From Gnetum montanum (Eukaryota; Streptophyta; Gnetopsida; Gnetales; Gnetaceae), in assembly GCA_015680685.1 (NCBI GenBank), contig MNCI01022611.1, forward strand, positions 892,018 through 956,017: 64,000 nt of DNA, given 5' to 3'. Shown here piece by piece: positions 1 through 12,630 of this stretch. Position 1 is the first letter of the stretch. Every line of letters starts with the position of its first letter. The position numbers and the translations under genes were made by a program. Below the pieces are notes generated by a model. The model made no database searches. It was not told the origin of the DNA and was given only the letters and a program-made list of their open reading frames with translations.

Positions 1-179
1 AGTCCTATGTATCTTAGTTACACTTCGCGTCAGTAATCTCTGCAAGGAAGTTTTCCCTTTTATTTTGTGGATTCACCATTGGCATTCCCTCTATCCTTAA
101 TTGAGAGCTCTTGGCGTCATCTAATTCTATGTCATTCTATTTTATAAAGAGCTAGTTTGTGCGAACATTTGGTTGTGTC

Positions 180-365
180 CCAACTTGGGGTACCTCCTCT
201 TATACTAGTTGATTTTCAAGGTGTTTCCCAAGTGTCATTCACGATGCTCTCAGTTTCCCCCTTACCTTAACCCTACGACTTCTTCAAGTTGTTGTAATTG
301 ATGCTCCTTTAATTTCAATAAAATTTCTTTTCGGGGTCCGACACCCCCCCTCTTTGTTCTTGAAT
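180..365 (+). repeat. possible LTR 3' end (R/U5-like)
   Basis: A stretch less AT-rich than what follows ends with an AATAAA signal near 319, a T-rich tract and a CCGACA followed by a run of C. This resembles the polyadenylation end of a plant LTR. No partner LTR or primer site was found, so this is only a suggestion; it may instead be ordinary intergenic sequence. Confidence 0.2.
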
Positions 366-3300
366 GTTGGCACTTGGATCATCTTTTCATTTACATTTTT
401 TAAAATTGGTAATAGATCCTTGAAGTTTTAAATTGCTTAATTAGATCATTTGAGGTGCTCTAGATCCTTTTTTGAGGTCCATTGGATCTAAGGTTAAACT
501 ATTTCTACATTGAAATTTTTAGTTCTCCAACATCAAAATTTTCAACTATTACAATATTTAAGGGATTTATTTATTTCCTTTTTAGGAAAGAAGTCCAAAA
601 ATGTTGAAGATTTGAAGAAATGTTAGTCTAAAGATCATGAAAAAAATCACAAACTAAATATTAAGATAATATGTAAAAGAGATTTTATTTCTTATAATTT
701 CATATTTTGTTGATATACTTAGCTACATATAAAATTTTGGGTATGATTATATTGATGAGTAATAGCTTTGTGAAAGATCTTGATAATCAAAGTATGATAA
801 TGTATTAATCATACTTTTATAAAGTTATTTATCTAATGAATTTTATTCTTTCATGTTATTATAATGTATGATCTCAATAGAGTAATGAAATCTATGAACG
901 AATCACTTACCATAATGATCTTCATGTTAACTCATTTCTTGATATGCATTCTATTAATATTTTTTCAATATGTCTAATATGTTTGGTTAAATTAGTTGCA
1001 TTACATATAACAGAAGATCATGTTAATTTGAAGAGTTCAGCTTCTAAATCAATAGATTCATATCATTTAAATAAATTAAAAGAATACTTGAAAGAAGAAA
1101 TTATATCAAAATTTATAATGCCATATTTTTGCCAAAATACTATTATGAGGTATTAGTTTCTATAAAAGGCAATGTTATCATATGAAAGGATTTATCAAGT
1201 TTGAGACCAAAATAAGAGAAAGAGAACATAATATTTAAATACTATTTTAAGAGACTGTAATCAATTCTAGGATTTCAATCAATATTGTATTTTTTATCTA
1301 TCATTATTAATTGAATTGTATAGAGGATCTAAAATAGTAGATAAGAAGTTTCATTTAAGGCAAAGTATCTTGATATTTATTTAGTAAAAATACATTATAT
1401 TTAACCATTACCAGAAAATATTTTTTCCAATGAACATCAAGATTGTAGAGGTTTATTTCATTGGATGCTTATTATTGTGGATATGCTAGTCAATATAATA
1501 CTAATCATGGATTGTCTTCTTAGTAATATTGAATGTAGTGAGAGAATTAATATTTTTTACCAATACGTTAAGGAGGAATATAATATTCAAAATAGAAAGG
1601 ATTAATTTCACTACAAACTATGGAGAAAATTATTTTAGGGAAATATACCATGATAGAGAAATAGATATTACTATGGTATTTATATTTTACTTTATGTCAT
1701 AAATATTATGAATAGAAGGAAAATAAAAGTTAAGGCATTAGATCTACCAATGCATAGATGGCGAATCTTTGGAAATATATTAAATATATCTAACTAACAT
1801 ACAAGATTCTTACAATGCTAAATAACTATAGAATTAGTTTAAGTTAAAATTTTCAATTCTATTTAATTATTTCTCATTTAACTAGTCCATTAGTCATATT
1901 AGCATTTTATGATATTTATTCATTTTCATATTTATTATGATAAGTATTATAAAGTCTTGTAAACATGACATTTTTTATGTATTTGGAAGACTTTTACTAT
2001 ATATCTAAAATATGTTAACATCCATAAATTAGATTTGTTATATCTTAAGTTGAAGCTATGATAAAATTTGAGAATGTATGTATTGTAGATCATTCTAGAC
2101 ATAATTGAGAAAACAATAAAAAAAGAAAATTATTCATATTAAATTTAAATGATTTGCTTCTAAAGATTGTACATTTTTTAAATGCAAAATAACTAAAGAT
2201 ATATCTCAAAAAATATGATGTTATGTTGAGAACATTGTACTACTTTATTTGAACTAGTATTTATGACTTTCTTACTCAACTGAACAAGGAAGGATTCAAA
2301 TAGAAATTCTGGTCATTCAGTCAATTAATGTTAGATATAAAACTTAAATTCACTTAGTGTTAGACACAATGTCAAAAGCATTATCACAAAGGGACTATGC
2401 TTCAAATTTTTCAAAAGCCTTTACAATACTCTTAAAAATGTATGACTTGAAAATATAGATTAAAAAATTCTTGAGAAGAATAAAGAAAAATTGACTCAAG
2501 AAAAAATGTGATCCAAATAATCATACTGATGACTACCTTCTAAAGAAATTATTACCATCAATTTTACATTCCATTAGTAATCAATTTACCATTAAGAAAC
2601 TATTATGTTCCAACAAATAAATCATAAATACTATTAAATATTTTTGTTTAGATATAAAATAGAATTAAATTACCTTCTCATAAAGTTATTAAATTTAATT
2701 GTGAATCTCATTTGTGATTAATTCACAATTACTAAAATTTTAATACTAATAAATAACTTGAGATTAATAATTAATATCTTTATAGTAAGTTAAATTATCA
2801 TATTTAATTAGTCTCTTAAAGAAAGTTTTATATCAGTACAACATAATCCTTGATTCAATTATAGTTTATCTAGTCCTTCATAATGCTAAGATAGTTGACA
2901 TTTACTTCAAAATACCATAGATATAGATTTACATTATATATGCATGGTTACTTAATGGTAACATTTAAAAATAGTTAATTTATAATCAATGATATTATTT
3001 GAATATATATTGTTTTGAATGATTAGCTTTATTTAAAAATATTATAATTAATTGATACATGATTATATGATTAATGATACATTAGATTTATTAAAACATA
3101 ACAGAAGAATCCACAATTAACTATAGGATTTTGATAATAAATTTTATCTTTAAGGAAAACTGAGTTTTATTATAGCATGATAGATGATACTAACTATAAG
3201 ATCATGCATAACTATTATTTACAATAACGTAGTAATGTCACTTGAATAAAAAATTTAATATGAGAGAATTTTATAAATTTTAGAAGCTTGAAATTTAAAT

Positions 3301-3559
3301 ATTACAAATATAATAAAAACCTCCCTTAATGTAAAACATAGTAATAATTTAAAGATATAAAATAAATGGAAAAGTAACAAAACTTAGAAAATGATAAGAA
3401 ATTACAAAACAAGTAGAATAAAAATCATTCTCATAACCTTAGTTAAAATAAGGATCTCTCTCATCAATGAGGTTTGAGATATATATATAAATGATAGAAT
3501 GTATTGTAGTTGTGGTGGATGAAGATAATGAGGTCGTAGGCTTTCAAGATTTCCTAAAT
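366..3559. other. AT-rich decayed DNA, no gene seen
   Basis: Very AT-rich sequence with frequent stops in all frames. I recognise no domain, no RNA gene and no clear repeat unit. It lies downstream (on the minus strand) of the integrase remnant at 3560-4496, so part of it may be the 3' region and LTR of that older element. I could not delimit an LTR. Confidence 0.4.
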
Positions 3560-4496
3560 AACTTTATTGTATGTTAACTAAGATGATATTTTCTTGATGA
3601 ATTTGATGGTAACTTTTCATGGAATTAGATCTATAGGTAGCATGGAAAATATAAGATCCCTCTCCAAGTATTTAAAATTTTATGTGTTGAGGCATATGTT
3701 TGGGATTATAGTGAAGGACTTTGTCCTCTGGCTTAATTTCTATGTATTAAGTTTTGGTGTCATGTGTTTATTAAATATATATTTTTTGTATGTTCTTATG
3801 CATAATTAATATTAATTAATTCTTATCTAGCATTTTTAAGTTCATGAATCATTCTTTTTATGCTAAATCAAAGTTGATGTCTAAGTCACATGTAGTCATT
3901 AGTATATGAAGCTCAACTTGAATATGCAAATTATATAGTTTTCCTTATATTAGCTCATAGGGAAAGTAGTCTATAGAATGTTTCCATGTAGATTAATAAG
4001 CCCATAAAGCATCACATAATTTTTTGCTTCAATTTTGTATATTTGCTAATCATTTGTATTAAGATGCTTATGTTTTACAATTAGTGACTCCATCTTTATC
4101 ATGTTATTGAGGATGATATGGCATTGTTAATTTGTGTTTAATCCCCTAGGCATTGCATTAACTTCTCAAAAGTAGCACATGTAAAGTAAGCATCATTATT
4201 TAAAATTAGTGTCCTTGATACACCAAACCTATTTAGTACATGCTATTGAAAAAATTTTGTAGTTATAACTAATGTACAATTTGTTATGGCAGTAATGTAT
4301 ACCCACTTAGTGCAATAATTAATAGTAATAATATTGTATGATTTTCCATTTGACATGGGAATGATAAGATTTATGAAGTGAATTTTCCATATGTTGAATA
4401 ACTCTAATGGTTGGCTTGACTATATTAATCATTTAAAGCTAGCTATTATCCCATCATCTCTTTAAAATATTTCATAAGATTTAAGAAAGTTGTGTG
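3560..4496 (-). pseudogene. Ty3/gypsy integrase fragment, separate lineage
   Basis: Minus-strand remnant of an LTR-retrotransposon integrase, readable only across several stops and frameshifts. Visible in order are a NRFGVSRTLI-like segment followed by an N/D residue where the second catalytic Asp sits, a YHPQ motif, a DALWAY segment, a YFPYELI segment (compare TPYELxYGK), and a C-terminal KPEDKVLHYNPK stretch leading to LGEGSY, which resembles the GPY/F module. Integrase inserts element cDNA into the chromosome. The segment wording is unlike that of E1-E4, so this is a different gypsy lineage, Athila-like by impression. It was the target into which E1 inserted: E1's LTR starts abruptly at 4497. 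Confidence 0.6.
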
Positions 4497-5663
4497 TGTT
4501 GCACCAAAAACATTCAATGCTAGGAAACCAAAGATCTTTGATGAAATAGTTTAACCTTGGATCCCAAGGGCCTTTGAGAAAGGAGATCCAAGGCACCCTA
4601 GATGCTGTTGTCGATCACCGAGGGACTTAAGGAGTGTAAATGATGCAATTAAATTAAACATAAATGCAGATTTGATTGAAGAGGAAGCACAAAAATTAAT
4701 CAGAGAGCAAACTTGCACAACAAATGAACTATAAACTTTATTGCAATGATAAAATGTTGAAAGTATAGAGTTCAAATGTGTGTAGATTGTGTACTTGAGT
4801 GCACTAAGAGTTGCATAGATGAAGCCTAAAGTTTTTTGAATCTACTAGATTGTGTTCTGTAGTCATCCTCATGATCTAGGTGCTTCCAAACTTTGGTTGC
4901 TCAAACTTCTTGCTAGTTCCCAAGTTAGATATGCTACATTGTTGTTGAAATTGGTTGATAATTGATGGAATTTTTGTTACTTTGTAATTTCATTGAGAGT
5001 CTCTAATGGTCAATCAATTGGAAAAGTTTCCAAAAATTCTTTTTAATATGTTCAACTTTGGTTAAATATGTCATTGGTTATTGATTTGAAGATGCAAATT
5101 TTCTACCATGATTGCTAATAGATTGTTGTAATTTGTAGATGTGGCAAGTCATCAATTCCAATGTAGTGTTTTACTTATGAAAAGTTTCATACACCAAGGC
5201 CATCAAAACTACGCTTAGTGCTATAAAAAGTAAACGGGCTTTGAAAACTACATTGGCTTTACCAAAACTACATTGGCCTTGGACAACTACACTAGCTTCA
5301 TGGAAACTACATTGGCCTTGTTGTGAAAATGAAAGTCCAATAATTCCTACATTATCTATAGGTGTTCCTAGCATATTTTTTGTTATGACCAAAATAAAAC
5401 CCATGAAAAATCCAAATTTGGTAACTCCTAATGCATATTCAACCCTACCAAGCTCAAATATAGACATGACATAAGTTTTTCTACTAGGAAGCGATCCTAT
5501 AACACCTTGTGAGGCATTTTTCAACCTTAAAATGTTGAAATATGCAAGATTGCAACCTATGAACCAAAAACCTCGCATTTTACAATAAAATCCAACCTCA
5601 ATTTTAATGGTTAAGGCTATAATGCCAAACCGTTACAACATGAATTTTCTTGGTGGTGTTTCA
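4497..5663 (-). repeat. E1 3' LTR
   Basis: On the plus strand it starts TGTTGCACC and ends GGTGTTTCA; on the minus strand the start is TGAAACACC. It aligns by eye to the four other LTRs of this family (7040, 13409, 23986, 44738) over the block with CCAAGGxCCTTxGAGAAA and the following 300 bp. At 1167 bp it is about 350 bp shorter than its relatives, which implies an internal deletion. Open frames inside it are chance frames. Confidence 0.75.
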
Positions 5664-6779
5664 TTAGCCTCTCTTTGTTGATGTCTTGAGGATTAACCTA
5701 AGAGACATTGAGAAAGAATACAAAACATCATAGTAGATCCATCACCAATGCTTCCTCTCCACACTTGCTTTTGTAGCTGTCAAACCATGTTGAAGAGTGC
5801 TTACGATGATGGGATAATGCTATGAAGAGATGATATTTGGTCATAAGGAAATGGTCATAGGGGTTAACAATGAATATAAACTATTGACAAGATGATCATA
5901 GTATGGCAATGACATGCTTGTTGATTAGTATAGTCCTTGCACTTCATGCTTCAAAGTGTTGATCACTTAGTGGTATGTTTGAGGAACCAACAGCTCATTC
6001 TAAGACATCATTAGTGATTTGGCTCCTCCATTTGCTTTTTGGGAGCCATTAAGCTATCCTTTGGGAGTCATTTCCCTTTTGACTTCTCAACAATTTGTTC
6101 CCTTCCTTCCCTCCTCCTCTTTTCTCTAGGTGAAACCTTCATTCAGTTTCATTACCAAGGGTGAATTTAATTTGGTTTTCTTATTGGATGAGATGTGTTA
6201 CATCCAATGAACTTAATGGTGGAGAAAGATGAAGGAGATTTCACATGGCCACAATGCATGAGTTCCAAAAGAGATCATCATTATTATTTAGGGTAATGAA
6301 GGCTATAATTAGGCTATGGGATTGTAGCTCAAGAGTGGTAACAAATATGATGTGAAATGAGCACTCTTGGTATGGTAGGATTAGCTCATCAAATCTTACA
6401 CATCAAGGTCACATGGTAATTTGGTGCTGTGATGAGCTACACCTTTTATGATGACTTTAGGATTCATCCTATAATTACAACTCCAAGAGGATATGAAAAT
6501 TTAGACAAAGAAAACATGTTGTTCCAAAATGGTACATAGAGCTATATGAGATAACTAGCAAACTAGGCCACCATAGGTCACTATTGTTACAACATAAAGA
6601 GATCTATTCCATGTGCATTAGATTTACAAAGTATTTCAATTCATTTATTATGTATCAAAAATAGAGAGAGATAAAAAGCATGCATGCTCACTTGTTATTA
6701 GTTGTAAAGGTCATCAATGTTAATAGTCAATTTGTACTTATAAAGAAGATCATGTTAGATGTAATAAGGCTTGAGATAG
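5664..6779 (-). other. E1 3' untranslated region with polypurine tract
   Basis: This lies between the integrase stop and the LTR. Next to the LTR the minus strand reads CAACAAAGAGAGGCTAA, the polypurine tract that primes plus-strand DNA synthesis. The rest is non-coding and matches the equivalent 1-kb regions of E2, E3 and E4 in blocks. Confidence 0.6.
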
Positions 6780-7039
6780 TAATGGTTGACTGAATTGGCC
6801 AATTTATTCCCATCCATGTTTTCCACTTTGAAGGCTTCATTGCCATAGGCCTTGATGATCAAGAAAGGCCCCTTCCAGTTACTTGAGAACTTATTTGTAT
6901 CCTCATGAATAGCCTTAAGAACTAGATCTTTCTCATTGATCTATTGCTTGTTTAGGTCATGGTGATGTTGTTGCTTCTGCACCCCTTGATATTATTTGAT
7001 GTGAGCAAGCATTTGTATTTGCTACTCTTCCATTGAATT
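6780..7039 (-). pseudogene. E1 integrase C-terminus (first part)
   Basis: The minus strand reads a segment containing NWKGPFLI, then MDGNKLAN and a terminal NHYYLKPYY. The same segments occur in E4 (NWKGPFLM, MDGNELAS, NHSYLKPY) and E3. This is the C-terminal DNA-binding part of integrase. The frame stops at 7039 because E2 inserted here; it continues at 14946. Confidence 0.75.
7035..7039. repeat. target-site duplication of E2, left copy
   Basis: GAATT flanks E2 on the left and GAATC (14941-14945) on the right. They differ at one base. Both align to the same point in the integrase gene of E3, which confirms the nesting. Confidence 0.65.
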
Positions 7040-8570
7040 TGTAATGCCTAAAAAATTCTGTTGTTAGAAAAGTAAAAATTCTAGGTAAAACTACCTAACC
7101 TTGAATCCCAAGGACCTTCGAGAAAGAGGATTCAAGGCATCTTGGATGGTCCTATCAATTACCTATGGACTTGATTGTGTAAACAAGATAAATAATTTAA
7201 ATAATATATATATATGATTAAAAAGAAAGTACAAAAATCAATTGTGGAATGAACTTGCACAATGAATGAACTAAAAACTTTATTGAAATAATGAAAAACA
7301 TTCCAAAGTATAAGTTTAAAGTGTATAAGTTGTATGTTCCAAATGCATGAAGGAGTTGATCAGATGAAGCATTGAAGCCAATGGAAGTTGGTAGGTTACA
7401 TGCTACAGTTAGCTTCATGATCCAAGTACTTCCCAACATTCAATACCAAAACTCCTTGGGAGTTTTCTACTCAGATCTGCAACATTGATGATAAGGGGTA
7501 AGGGGGTTAGGTTATGCAAAATTGGTTCTAAAGGGGAAAAGATGTGTGCAACATTGATTGCAAAGGGGTTAAGCAAGGTGTTTAAGTTTTTTGGGAAACA
7601 TTACTACATTGAGAGTATTCAATGCTTAGGTAACTGCAAATTTGCTCCAAAAGTCTTGCAAATACCAATGGCTTTTTGGTTCTTAAGGCTACAAAACGTT
7701 GTGAAATTTTCTCCACCAAGAAGAACCAAAAGAACCTCTTCAATGTGTTTGAAATTTTTATTTATAGGCCATAAATTTGCTAGTTTTGCTACTACACATT
7801 TTTGCCATGATAACTAATAGATTAGAATTATGTGTAGGTGTAGCAAACCTTTGATTCTAGCATATTTTCCATTTATGATAATTTTTAAAACCTGGTCACC
7901 AAAACCACAATGTTTATCATAAATATTGAATAGGCTTTTCATCCACATTGTCTTCTTCCATCCATGCTAGTCTTCTAGTAGCAATGCTAGGAGTTATTGA
8001 AATAATGCTAAAATGTTTGAGCAACACTAGTTTCATGAAGAAAAAAAACCCTAAACCACTCCAACGTTGGCTTTTCGGAGGAATGCCGAGTACAAGTAAC
8101 TATGTTGGAAACTACTGGGAAAATGAAAATCCAAATCCCCCAATGATGACCTTTGTGAAAAGTAGAAACCCAAAACTTCAACACTAGCTTTGTGGCATCC
8201 ATGATCAAGATCATGGCAACTATGTTGGCCATTACTGGGAAAGTGAAAATCAAATAGCCTAACATTAGGCATAAATGCTTCTAGCATAGTAAAGATCATG
8301 CTCCCTAAAAAACCTATGAAAATGCCAATTTTGGTAATCCAAAAGGAATTTTTAGCCTTTCCAAGCCCAAATATAGACATGGTAGGCCTTTTTCCACTTG
8401 GGAACAAAGGCTATAACAACTTATGAGGAATGTTTTTCATCCCTAGAAGTTAAAGTATGTGAAATTGCATTCCATGAATTACAATATTCACATTTTACAA
8501 TGAAATTTGAGCCTTGGGTTTTAGAATGAAACTTACATATTGCAACATGTGATTTCTTGGTGGTGTTTCA
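7040..8570 (-). repeat. E2 3' LTR
   Basis: The plus-strand start is TGTAATGCC and the end GGTGTTTCA, giving TG...CA ends on the minus strand as well. Length is 1531 bp, against 1532 bp for its partner at 13409. It contains a short AT microsatellite near 7202-7214 and a tandem-like GTGCAAxxTTG region near 7500-7580. Confidence 0.8.
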
Positions 8571-8590
8571 TTAGTTCCTCTTTGTTGATG
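8571..8590 (-). other. E2 polypurine tract
   Basis: The minus strand reads CAACAAAGAGGAACTAA immediately before the LTR start TGAAACACC. The position and purine bias fit the plus-strand primer. E3 and E4 have the same AAAGAGG core. Confidence 0.7.
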
Positions 8591-9560
8591 TTTGGAGGAT
8601 TAGCTCAAGAGACATTAACAAAGAATATAAAACACAACTACAAGTCCATCACCAATGTTTCCTCTCCATGCTTGATTCAATAGTGTCAAACCATGCTAAA
8701 GAGTGCTTGTTATGATGAGATGAGGTTATGATGAAATGATATAGGGTAAAGGCTATATTTGGTCATGAGGAAGTGGTCACATGGGCTAATAATGACTTCC
8801 CAATGGTAACATCATGGTCATGGCTATGGAAGTGACATATTGGGCTAATTGATGGAGTCTTCATGCTTCATGCTTCATGCTTCAAAGTGTTGATTACTTG
8901 GTAAGTTTTTTTAAGGAATCAACACCTCACTCCAAGGTTTCTTTGGCCATTGGGATCCTCCATTTCATGTTTGGAGCCATTGGTTTGATTTGGTTTTCCC
9001 ATTGAATAAGATGTGTTACATGCAATGGACTTGACAATGGAGCATGACAAGGAAGACATCGTATGGTTACAATGCATGAATGTTGAACATATGTCATCTT
9101 TTTTGTTCAAGATAAGAAAGGTTATACTTAGGTGATGGGATTTAGATTAAGAAGGGGTAATGGAAATGATGTGAAACAAGCACTCTTGGTTTGGCAGAAC
9201 AAGATAACTAAATCTTACACATCAAGATCACATGGTAACTTGCTGCCATGATGAGTTGTAGCTTTGCAAGGACTCCCAAGATTCATCTTGCATGCACAAA
9301 CCAAGAGAATAAGAAAACAAAAGAAAGAAAACATATTATTACAATGATGTTGCACATCGGGCTACATGAGACAACTAGCAAACCAAGTCAAAATAGGTTA
9401 CCATTGTTGCAGCATAGAGGAATTTGTGTAATGTGCATTATATTTACAAAGTTTTTTTAGTTCATTCATTGTGCCAAAAAAGGAGAAAGATCATGCATGC
9501 TTGTTTTTTGTAGGCTATTATAGTTATCAACATCAATCATGACTTTTCAACAATGTTAAA
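8591..9560 (-). other. E2 3' untranslated region
   Basis: Non-coding sequence equivalent to 5664-6779 of E1. It has a block shared with E4 (minus strand CAAAGAAACCTTGG near 8930-8945) and a local threefold repeat of TTCATGC at about 8860-8882 that the other copies do not have. Confidence 0.55.
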
Positions 9561-10000
9561 TAACACTACAAGAAAACATGTGAGTTTTTGGTGTAATCAA
9601 GGGCTATGTGATGGCTTTAATGTCACACAAAAGGGGTTTGATGTTGTCTTAAATAGGTTTGACTTTTTTTGAGGAACATGATTTCAAGTTCTTTCTCCTC
9701 ACCATTGTGTTCTTAGATGGGAACTTTGACTAAGGTACCCTCTATGATGTTTTTAGCTTCAAGGTTAATGATCATTAGGATAGTTGAGGATGTTAATGTT
9801 GTATGATAGAATGATCTTAAGGCTTAGTGCTTGGATATTTTATGCCAATTTTATCTAACAACATAAAAAGAGGGATCTATGTAGGCTTTAAGCCCAGTCA
9901 AATTTACTCCCTTATTCTCCTAGCTTAATCTTGCATGACAACATAAGTACATCAAGTGGCATGTGTGTGATACAATAAGGTTAAAATAATGTAAAATGCT
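9561..10000 (-). pseudogene. E2 pol N-terminal remnant at deletion junction
   Basis: The segment around 9640-9800 aligns to the region just before RT in E1 (17840-17960) and E3 (29740-29860), including the stretch ending in TTTCTCCTCACCA on the plus strand. It abuts 3' untranslated sequence near 9540-9600, so RT through integrase has been deleted. Nothing functional remains. Confidence 0.55.
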
Positions 10001-10600
10001 TTAGCAATGATGCATAAATGGATCAAAACACACTACATTAAAGGTCAAAAAATTTTTAAACATGGTTAATGTAGGTCTTAAGAGATAGATTAAGGTAAAT
10101 AGGGTGAAACAAAGCCCAAATGATGTAGAATAGGATCAAATGAAGGTCAAATGGTGGTCCAAACCTCATAAAATGACATCAAACAAGGTTAAATAAGGCC
10201 TCAACAATGTCAAATGACATAAAATGATGTCAAATTAAGTTAATTAAGGTTCAAGGGATGCCAAATGATGAAGGAATGTGATCAAAAAGAGTCAAATTAT
10301 GCAAAAATGATGACAATGATTGTCAACAATGTAAAACAAGGTCACATGAATTTGCAACATAGTGAATCAAAGCCAAATTAGTTAAGGTGGATAATATAGG
10401 ATAAAACATGGTGAATATGGATCAATTAGGGTTAGATTTTACTATTTTTAGGCCTTAGTGGAACATGGTGGTGCTAGTTTTAGGCCTTAGTAGGTCATGG
10501 TCATACCAATTTTAACCCTTAGTAGGCCATGATGGTTCCATTTTTAGGCCTTATTAGGTCATGCATCTATACTTTTGTAGCAAGTATGGTATAGCATCAA
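10001..10600 (-). repeat. E2 PR-RT spacer with GGCCTTAGTAGGCC motifs
   Basis: Non-coding. The left part is a degenerate array of AAATGATGTCAAA-like units of about 11 bp. The right part (10445-10570) holds four copies of TTTTAGGCCTTAGTAGGCCATG with small changes. GGCCTTAGTAGGCC is an inverted repeat with 5-bp arms and a 4-base loop. The same spacer lies ahead of RT in E1, E3 and E4. In E2 it directly follows the protease remnant. Confidence 0.65.
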
Positions 10601-10659
10601 AAGAATGCATAAGGATAAAATAAATCTTGAAACATGATATAAGGTTGTGTAGGTAAAAA

Positions 10660-12630
10660 ATCTTCCATTAGCAAAAGAAGAGATAATATATCTACAATGT
10701 TTGAAATTACTGGGATGCTAGGAATTGCTCATCGATTATAAAATTTAAGGAGATAGAACCTTGCACTACTACTCATGATCCATTAAATGACTTAAGTGTT
10801 GAGGTTTTAGTTTCATGGATGTTCTTAGTTAAGCCTAGTTTGCAAATGATGGAAAATTGTACCATGTTAGTTTCTACTCCATCATTCATATGAACATGAT
10901 TAACCTTGTACTCACTAACGCATATAGTAATGAGGAGAGGAATAGATACCACTTCCCTATTTTGAGAGTCAATCTCCACCTCATTGTCACAAACATTAAG
11001 CCTTGGTTGATGCTTATTTTCCCTACGTGAATGTTGCCCAATGATATAGTGGATTGACTCTCTATTGGCAAGCATGTCTCTAGTCATAGGGATAGAAGTT
11101 AAACACCTAAGCTAGTGCATCTCTATGAGTTGGATAAGTCATGAATAGGTCATATAATTTTAGTGAAATGTTTTTTTCTTTCAATGATCATTTGTCTTAC
11201 TTCATTATTATAAGAAAACTCTTTTCTTTGGCATGTAACCTTTCGGAATTTGTGGTCTTTGCATCCTTCATCCTTCCTAGAGTTTGTGGTTTAGGTTTCA
11301 ATGTATGTACCTTCGACCTCTTCTTCATAGGTGTAGTTAGTATAGATGTAAGTCTAGGTCAATTATATCATTTTGAATCCTTTTGTTGTTGGTCATCTTC
11401 AGTGGGATTTTTTATTAGTTTAGTAACAGGTTGTTTTCATTGCTATTATGATGATAATTTCTTGCTAACCTTTATGTTTTTCACCACTACAAGTGGGCTT
11501 GGATCATGGGTTGTTATGGTTGTTGAAGGTGGAAGAATCCCAATAATGGATGGTTGCTTAGGCTTTAAGGTATTATTATCTTGTGATTTGGGTTGTCAAT
11601 TTGATGTCATTGAAGGAGAGATACGTATGATGAAGGAATTATTAAGGGCTAGAGGAGGTGATACCCATATGATGAAGGGATCTATAGGCTTTGTGTTTTA
11701 TGGCTATGATGACACTTTGATGATAAATGGTTTCCTAGAAGAATTAGACTATTTGGTTTCTTTGAATGAGAATATAGTGTAAGAGTTATTGTTGATGCTT
11801 CAAGAATTGGGCTTATTCAATACCTACTCTCCATGGTCTATCATCTTCTAGAGATCATCCTTTAATTCTAGGAAAAAATCATTGTCATAGAGGGAAGAGG
11901 TCATGTGACCACCATCAAAGGTGGGTTAGACAAGGAGAAAGAGGTTTGAATTGTTTGGGATCCCAATGAGGGTCCTTCTAGTAGGACAAAGGGAGGAGGT
12001 AACATAGACATCACCAAGACTTGATGCACGGGGTGAGGTTGTGTGGAAAAGGGCATTGATGAGAATAGTGAGGTAGATTGAGGCATAGGTTGTGCCTGGT
12101 ATATGGTGATGATGGTTGTATACCCAAGCATAGTAGGATGGACAAGAGGGAAATTGTGCTAAGTGGCCTAACCCATTGATGAGGTAGGAGATGTGGAGTT
12201 GGGGGTAGTTTTTTTGGGGAGCCAATTGTTGGAAAGGACTTCTAATGAAGGTGTCCAACTCAAGTTCAGCCTCAAACTCATCGTGTTCTATTTGGTAATC
12301 CTTTGAGCTAATTTCCTTACTAAAATTATCAACCTCTATGAGCTATATGAGACTTCATGCATAAAATTTGATTAGGGGAAATTTTTCATTAGGTGATGGA
12401 ATGTATTCTTTCCCATCTTGATGTATAATTTCAAATTGATGCTTATTGTTACATTCAAAGCATGGTATCAAGAGACTAACTTGCTTCTTGGCATAGAAGA
12501 AGTTATAGAACTCCTCATTGATGATTGTGAAATGAGAGTTTCTATCCCTTTGTTGGAGTGATTGTCTTCATTTTATGACCATAGGGTCTTTTGGATTAGA
12601 GATATGAACTGCATCTTTGCTAGAGGCCAT
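10660..12630 (-). pseudogene. E2 gag-protease remnant
   Basis: On the minus strand the probable start is the ATG at 12628-12630 (MASSKDAVHISNP). Further on are a LELKDDL.KMIDHGE segment near 11840-11900 (compare the LKDxIxxLIDxG segment after the gag zinc-binding region), a proline/lysine-rich linker, and an aspartic-protease-like stretch with VHMNDG near 10878-10890, where NDG would be the active-site D-x-G. Gag packages the RNA and the protease cleaves the polyprotein. There are several stops and the gag core looks shortened. The 62196-64000 region is homologous. A 213-codon plus-strand frame over it is a shadow. Confidence 0.6.

Noticed and set aside
944-1156. 70-codon frame in the AT-rich left end
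   Set aside because: No recognisable motif, and composition alone can give such frames.
5171-5578. 135-codon minus-strand frame
   Set aside because: Inside the E1 LTR; not conserved in the other four LTRs.
8051-8407. 118-codon minus-strand frame and overlapping frames at 7948-8265
   Set aside because: All lie in the E2 3' LTR and are closed in its partner LTR at 13409-14940.
11141-11782. 213-codon open frame on the plus strand, the longest in the window
   Set aside because: It lies antisense to the gag-PR linker of E2. The homologous region of E3 does not keep it, and its sequence resembles no protein I know.
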